NCBI GenBank assembly: GCA_035274425.1 | Contig: DATEOC010000093.1 | Span: 1-64,000 of the forward strand | Length of the DNA stretch: 64,000 nt | Origin: JADMIH01 sp035274425 | Lineage (GTDB): Bacteria > Chloroflexota > Chloroflexia > QHBQ01 > JADMIH01 | Reading direction: 5' to 3' | Part shown: piece after piece, positions 61,748 to 64,000 of the stretch | How the letters are laid out: each line of letters opens with the position of its first letter | Numbering within the stretch: the first letter of the stretch is position 1 | Notes under the pieces: model-generated | Seen by the model: only the letters and a program-made list of their open reading frames with translations | The model's database searches: none | What the model was told of the DNA's origin: nothing | Position numbers and translations under genes: made by a program

Positions 61748-63535
61748 TTACCTTATCCATCTCTTCTTCTGCAATGCCTCCTTCCCTATCTGCCCCAGCA
61801 CGATGCGCTTTCCGGTGGGGAAGTTGGGGTGGAACTCGAGGCGGCCACGCTCGAACCACTGGTATTCGTCGCCGCTTTCTACGATAAAGCTCTCGCTGAG
61901 AGGGAAGCCGAGGGTGGCGAGGCCACCTACGTCGCGCCAGTACTCGAGGAAGGGACCGCTCACGGAGTGCTGGGTGGGGCCGAAGTAGACGTTGTCGTCG
62001 GTGCTTGGGAAGAAGCGTACCGTCTGGAAGAACTGGCCCGCTGTGAGTTCGGCTCCGAGGCGGGCGATGCCTACTTTGTTGTCGCGATATTCGAGGCGGG
62101 CGCGCTCGAAGTACTGCACGGTGACGCCATTCTCAACGAACTCCTCGGTCAGCGGGTAGCCGAACGTGAGTAGACCGCCGTTCGTACGCCAGAAGTCGCG
62201 GAAGCCGTACTTGATGTTATGGCCCGTCTCCTCGAAGTAGGTGGAGACCGCGGGGTCGAAGGGCTGGGTACGGTCGGTAGGGAGCGGGCCTTTGACCAGT
62301 TCGACTGTGGGAGTGGCGGTGGGGGTCTGAGTAGGGGTGGGCGGCACTCTGGTGGGGGTGAATATGGCGGCGGTTGGTGGCCTGGTAGGTGATGCTCCCA
62401 CAGCAGCCTGGGCAGTTGCACTGGGCAACACGACGATACCGGGGGGCAGCTTGTATCCCCAGATGGCGTCGGAGCCTGCCAGGAGCGCACGCCCGCTGTT
62501 GGGTTCGACTGCCAACAAGGTGTCTCCAGATAGCGCCTGGCCGGGGCCGAAACTCTGCCAGGTGCGCGCCCCGTCCAGCGATTGGAACGCGCCTTCAGAT
62601 GTGTTGATGAGGAGAGCGCCTTCGGGGTTTGACAGGAGAGCACTTATGCGGAGGGGCATGGGCTGACCTACCGGCGCGCTGGATAGGAGCGTGCGTTGAG
62701 GGAAGGAGGTACGGCGAGGCATGGTCGCATTTGCCCAGGTATTGCCCCGGTTTGTGCTGAAGTAGAGGCCATCGGAGGCGGTTGATGCGAAAAGGGTGTC
62801 ACCGCTCCACGCGAGGCCGGTAATCTCCGTGCCGTTGTTGGGGAGGAGGTGGAGGCCCAAAGAAGATGAGCGCCAAGCCAGGCCGCCGTCGGTTGATTTG
62901 TAGACGTAGGCAGGAGCGTGGTCGTTCTGAGTGTGGCGAAGCCCCAGGATGATACGAGAGGGCTGGCGGGGGTCGGCTGCGAGGGCTGTGATCCAGGCAC
63001 TTGAGGGGAGACCTTGAGAGGCGGGGTGCCAGCTATTGCCCGCGTCGGTGGAGCGGTAGAGACCACCCAACCCATTCATGCCGGCGTACAACACGGCTAT
63101 ATTGTTAGGGTAAGGCGCGAGCCAGCGGACGTGCGCGCCGGAAGGCTGCATACCCTGCGCGAGCACGTCCGTCCACGTAACACAGCCGTCCTCGCTCTGG
63201 CGCAGGCCGGTTGTAGTGGCTGCATAAAGGATGGGGTTGCCGGGCTGCCCAGCATAAGGGGTGACGAGACGCATCGAGCGCGCCGTGCGGTTGCATACGG
63301 CCCAGGTCGCGCCGCCATCGGTGGTGCGAGAGATACCTTCGCCACCCAGGGCGTAAATAATCGCTGGGTTAGTTGGGTCGGGGGCGAGACTCCACGCACC
63401 GGGGGGAGGCGCACCCAGCCTGGTCCAATCGGTGCCGACGGTCTGCGCGCCCGCGTCGTTAGTAGAGGTGAGCACCCAGACGGCGAGTGCGCCTATTAGG
63501 AATGCTGAGAGATTTCTTACGGTAAGCATTTTCAT
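61748..63535 (-). CDS. Secreted Ycf48/BNR-like propeller with C-terminal LGFP-like repeats
   Basis: A 595-residue exported protein. A signal peptide (LSAFLIGALAVWVLT, about 9-25) precedes a propeller (about 30-370) with repeated STDGGLAW, TTDGGATW and STDAGNSW motifs. After a Thr/Pro-rich linker (about 375-425) come two repeats of the form FRDFWRTNGGLLTFGYPLTEE and LEYWRDVGGLATLGFPLSES, followed by FERGRLEFHPNFP. Such repeats are seen in cell-wall-associated proteins (LGFP-like). It probably acts on the surface; ligand unknown. Confidence 0.8.
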   Translation of the reverse strand: MKMLTVRNLSAFLIGALAVWVLTSTNDAGAQTVGTDWTRLGAPPPGAWSLAPDPTNPAIIYALGGEGISRTTDGGATWAVCNRTARSMRLVTPYAGQPGNPILYAATTTGLRQSEDGCVTWTDVLAQGMQPSGAHVRWLAPYPNNIAVLYAGMNGLGGLYRSTDAGNSWHPASQGLPSSAWITALAADPRQPSRIILGLRHTQNDHAPAYVYKSTDGGLAWRSSSLGLHLLPNNGTEITGLAWSGDTLFASTASDGLYFSTNRGNTWANATMPRRTSFPQRTLLSSAPVGQPMPLRISALLSNPEGALLINTSEGAFQSLDGARTWQSFGPGQALSGDTLLAVEPNSGRALLAGSDAIWGYKLPPGIVVLPSATAQAAVGASPTRPPTAAIFTPTRVPPTPTQTPTATPTVELVKGPLPTDRTQPFDPAVSTYFEETGHNIKYGFRDFWRTNGGLLTFGYPLTEEFVENGVTVQYFERARLEYRDNKVGIARLGAELTAGQFFQTVRFFPSTDDNVYFGPTQHSVSGPFLEYWRDVGGLATLGFPLSESFIVESGDEYQWFERGRLEFHPNFPTGKRIVLGQIGKEALQKKRWIR

Positions 63536-63612
63536 GATCTGTTAGCGTGTCGTTAGGGTGGTTAGAACATAGGGCGGTTCACGGGTTCTTGGGCTAGGCC
63601 CAATTCAGGCCC

Positions 63613-64000
63613 CTACATATCGCTATTCGATTGGGCGTGGAGAGTCAGGCCCTGGGAGGAGATGTCACCATTCGCCAGGAGGCTGGATATAGGTGTCCCT
63701 TCGGGTGTCGTAAGGTTGGGGGCGAGATCGGCCAGGGGGCGCATTACGAAATGCCGCTCCCACATGCGGGGGTGGGGCACTACGAGACTCGCGGTCTTGA
63801 GGGTGCGGGTGCCGTATAGGAGTAAATCAATATCTATCGGGCGCGGACCCCATCTCTCGCTTGCTTCGCGGTCGCGACCCATGTCTCGCTCGATCTTTTG
63901 CAGATGGCGGTGGAGGGTGTGCGGCTCAAGCTGTGTGTTGATCTCGACTACCATATTGAGAAAGTCGGGCTGGTCGGTCTTGCCCCAGGGCTTGCTTTCG
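63613..64000 (-). CDS. folK: HPPK (FolK), 5' end beyond the window
   Basis: The last part of 6-hydroxymethyl-7,8-dihydropterin pyrophosphokinase, folate pathway. The frame runs out of the window at 64000 as ESKPWGKTDQPDFLNMVVEI, followed by ERDMGRDREASERWGPRPID and IDLLLYG, which hold the pterin- and Mg-binding Asp pair (PRPIDIDLLLYG). The open frame starting at 63954 is an artefact of the edge; the real start lies further upstream. Gene name by family; a bifunctional FolB-FolK form cannot be excluded. Confidence 0.93.
   Translation of the reverse strand, partial: ESKPWGKTDQPDFLNMVVEINTQLEPHTLHRHLQKIERDMGRDREASERWGPRPIDIDLLLYGTRTLKTASLVVPHPRMWERHFVMRPLADLAPNLTTPEGTPISSLLANGDISSQGLTLHAQSNSDM

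Overview
The window looks like a chromosomal segment of a Chloroflexota bacterium. I infer this from the gene families (Ycf48/BNR-type secreted beta-propellers with Chloroflexota-style C-terminal repeats, a DUF1501/DUF1800 pair, an MrfA-like helicase, an AglE-type sugar importer, a CIRCE-controlled Hsp20 operon) and from the many short tandem minisatellites scattered between and inside genes. No rRNA operon or intact insertion sequence is visible. One tRNA-Leu(CAG) is present. Most genes lie on the minus strand.

Layout. 57-4845: a secreted SLH-anchored propeller protein, then a gene-poor stretch with the 3' tail of a lost DNA methyltransferase, a GHKL-ATPase/STAS-like pair and tRNA-Leu. 5033-5596: a stand-alone PolX-like HhH protein. 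5691-17072: a cell-envelope polysaccharide cluster (membrane glycosyltransferase, polysaccharide deacetylase, flippase-like LPG-synthase-type protein, two GT2 enzymes, DMT-type carrier, SAM methyltransferase, DegT aminotransferase, NAD epimerase), followed by a coiled-coil protein, coaD and rsmD. 19011-24969: an aconitase fused to a methyltransferase, a DhaL-derived Gly-rich protein and aspS. 25080-27816: small genes, a broken DUF1801 gene and a pentapeptide-TIR protein. 28126-38026: an alpha-glucoside locus (trehalose synthase, amylosucrase, two ABC permeases, binding lipoprotein, divergent GH1 beta-glucosidase), followed by a probable structured small RNA. 38426-47060: propeller protein, acyl-CoA carboxylase beta chain, alpha/beta hydrolase, NatAB-like exporter, HD-GYP protein and NarL-type regulator. 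47165-49022: three Hsp20 genes behind two CIRCE operators. 49112-51826: DUF1501/DUF1800 pair. 52254-53882: three tandem DUF433-DUF5615 toxin-antitoxin modules, two of them decayed. 53892-64000: mscL, an unrecognised 469-residue protein with a decayed copy, 2-hydroxyacid dehydrogenase, small membrane protein, helicase, a VapBC-like pair with a nonsense-mutated toxin, an intact DUF433-DUF5615 pair flanked by an 80-bp duplication, a secreted propeller protein and the 3' end of folK.

The main points of interest are the aconitase-methyltransferase fusion, the row of toxin-antitoxin modules at different stages of decay (toxins broken more often than antitoxins), the unassigned small RNA at 38036-38167, and minisatellite units that have become protein-coding in at least six genes. 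All functional calls come from reading the sequence; no database search was run.
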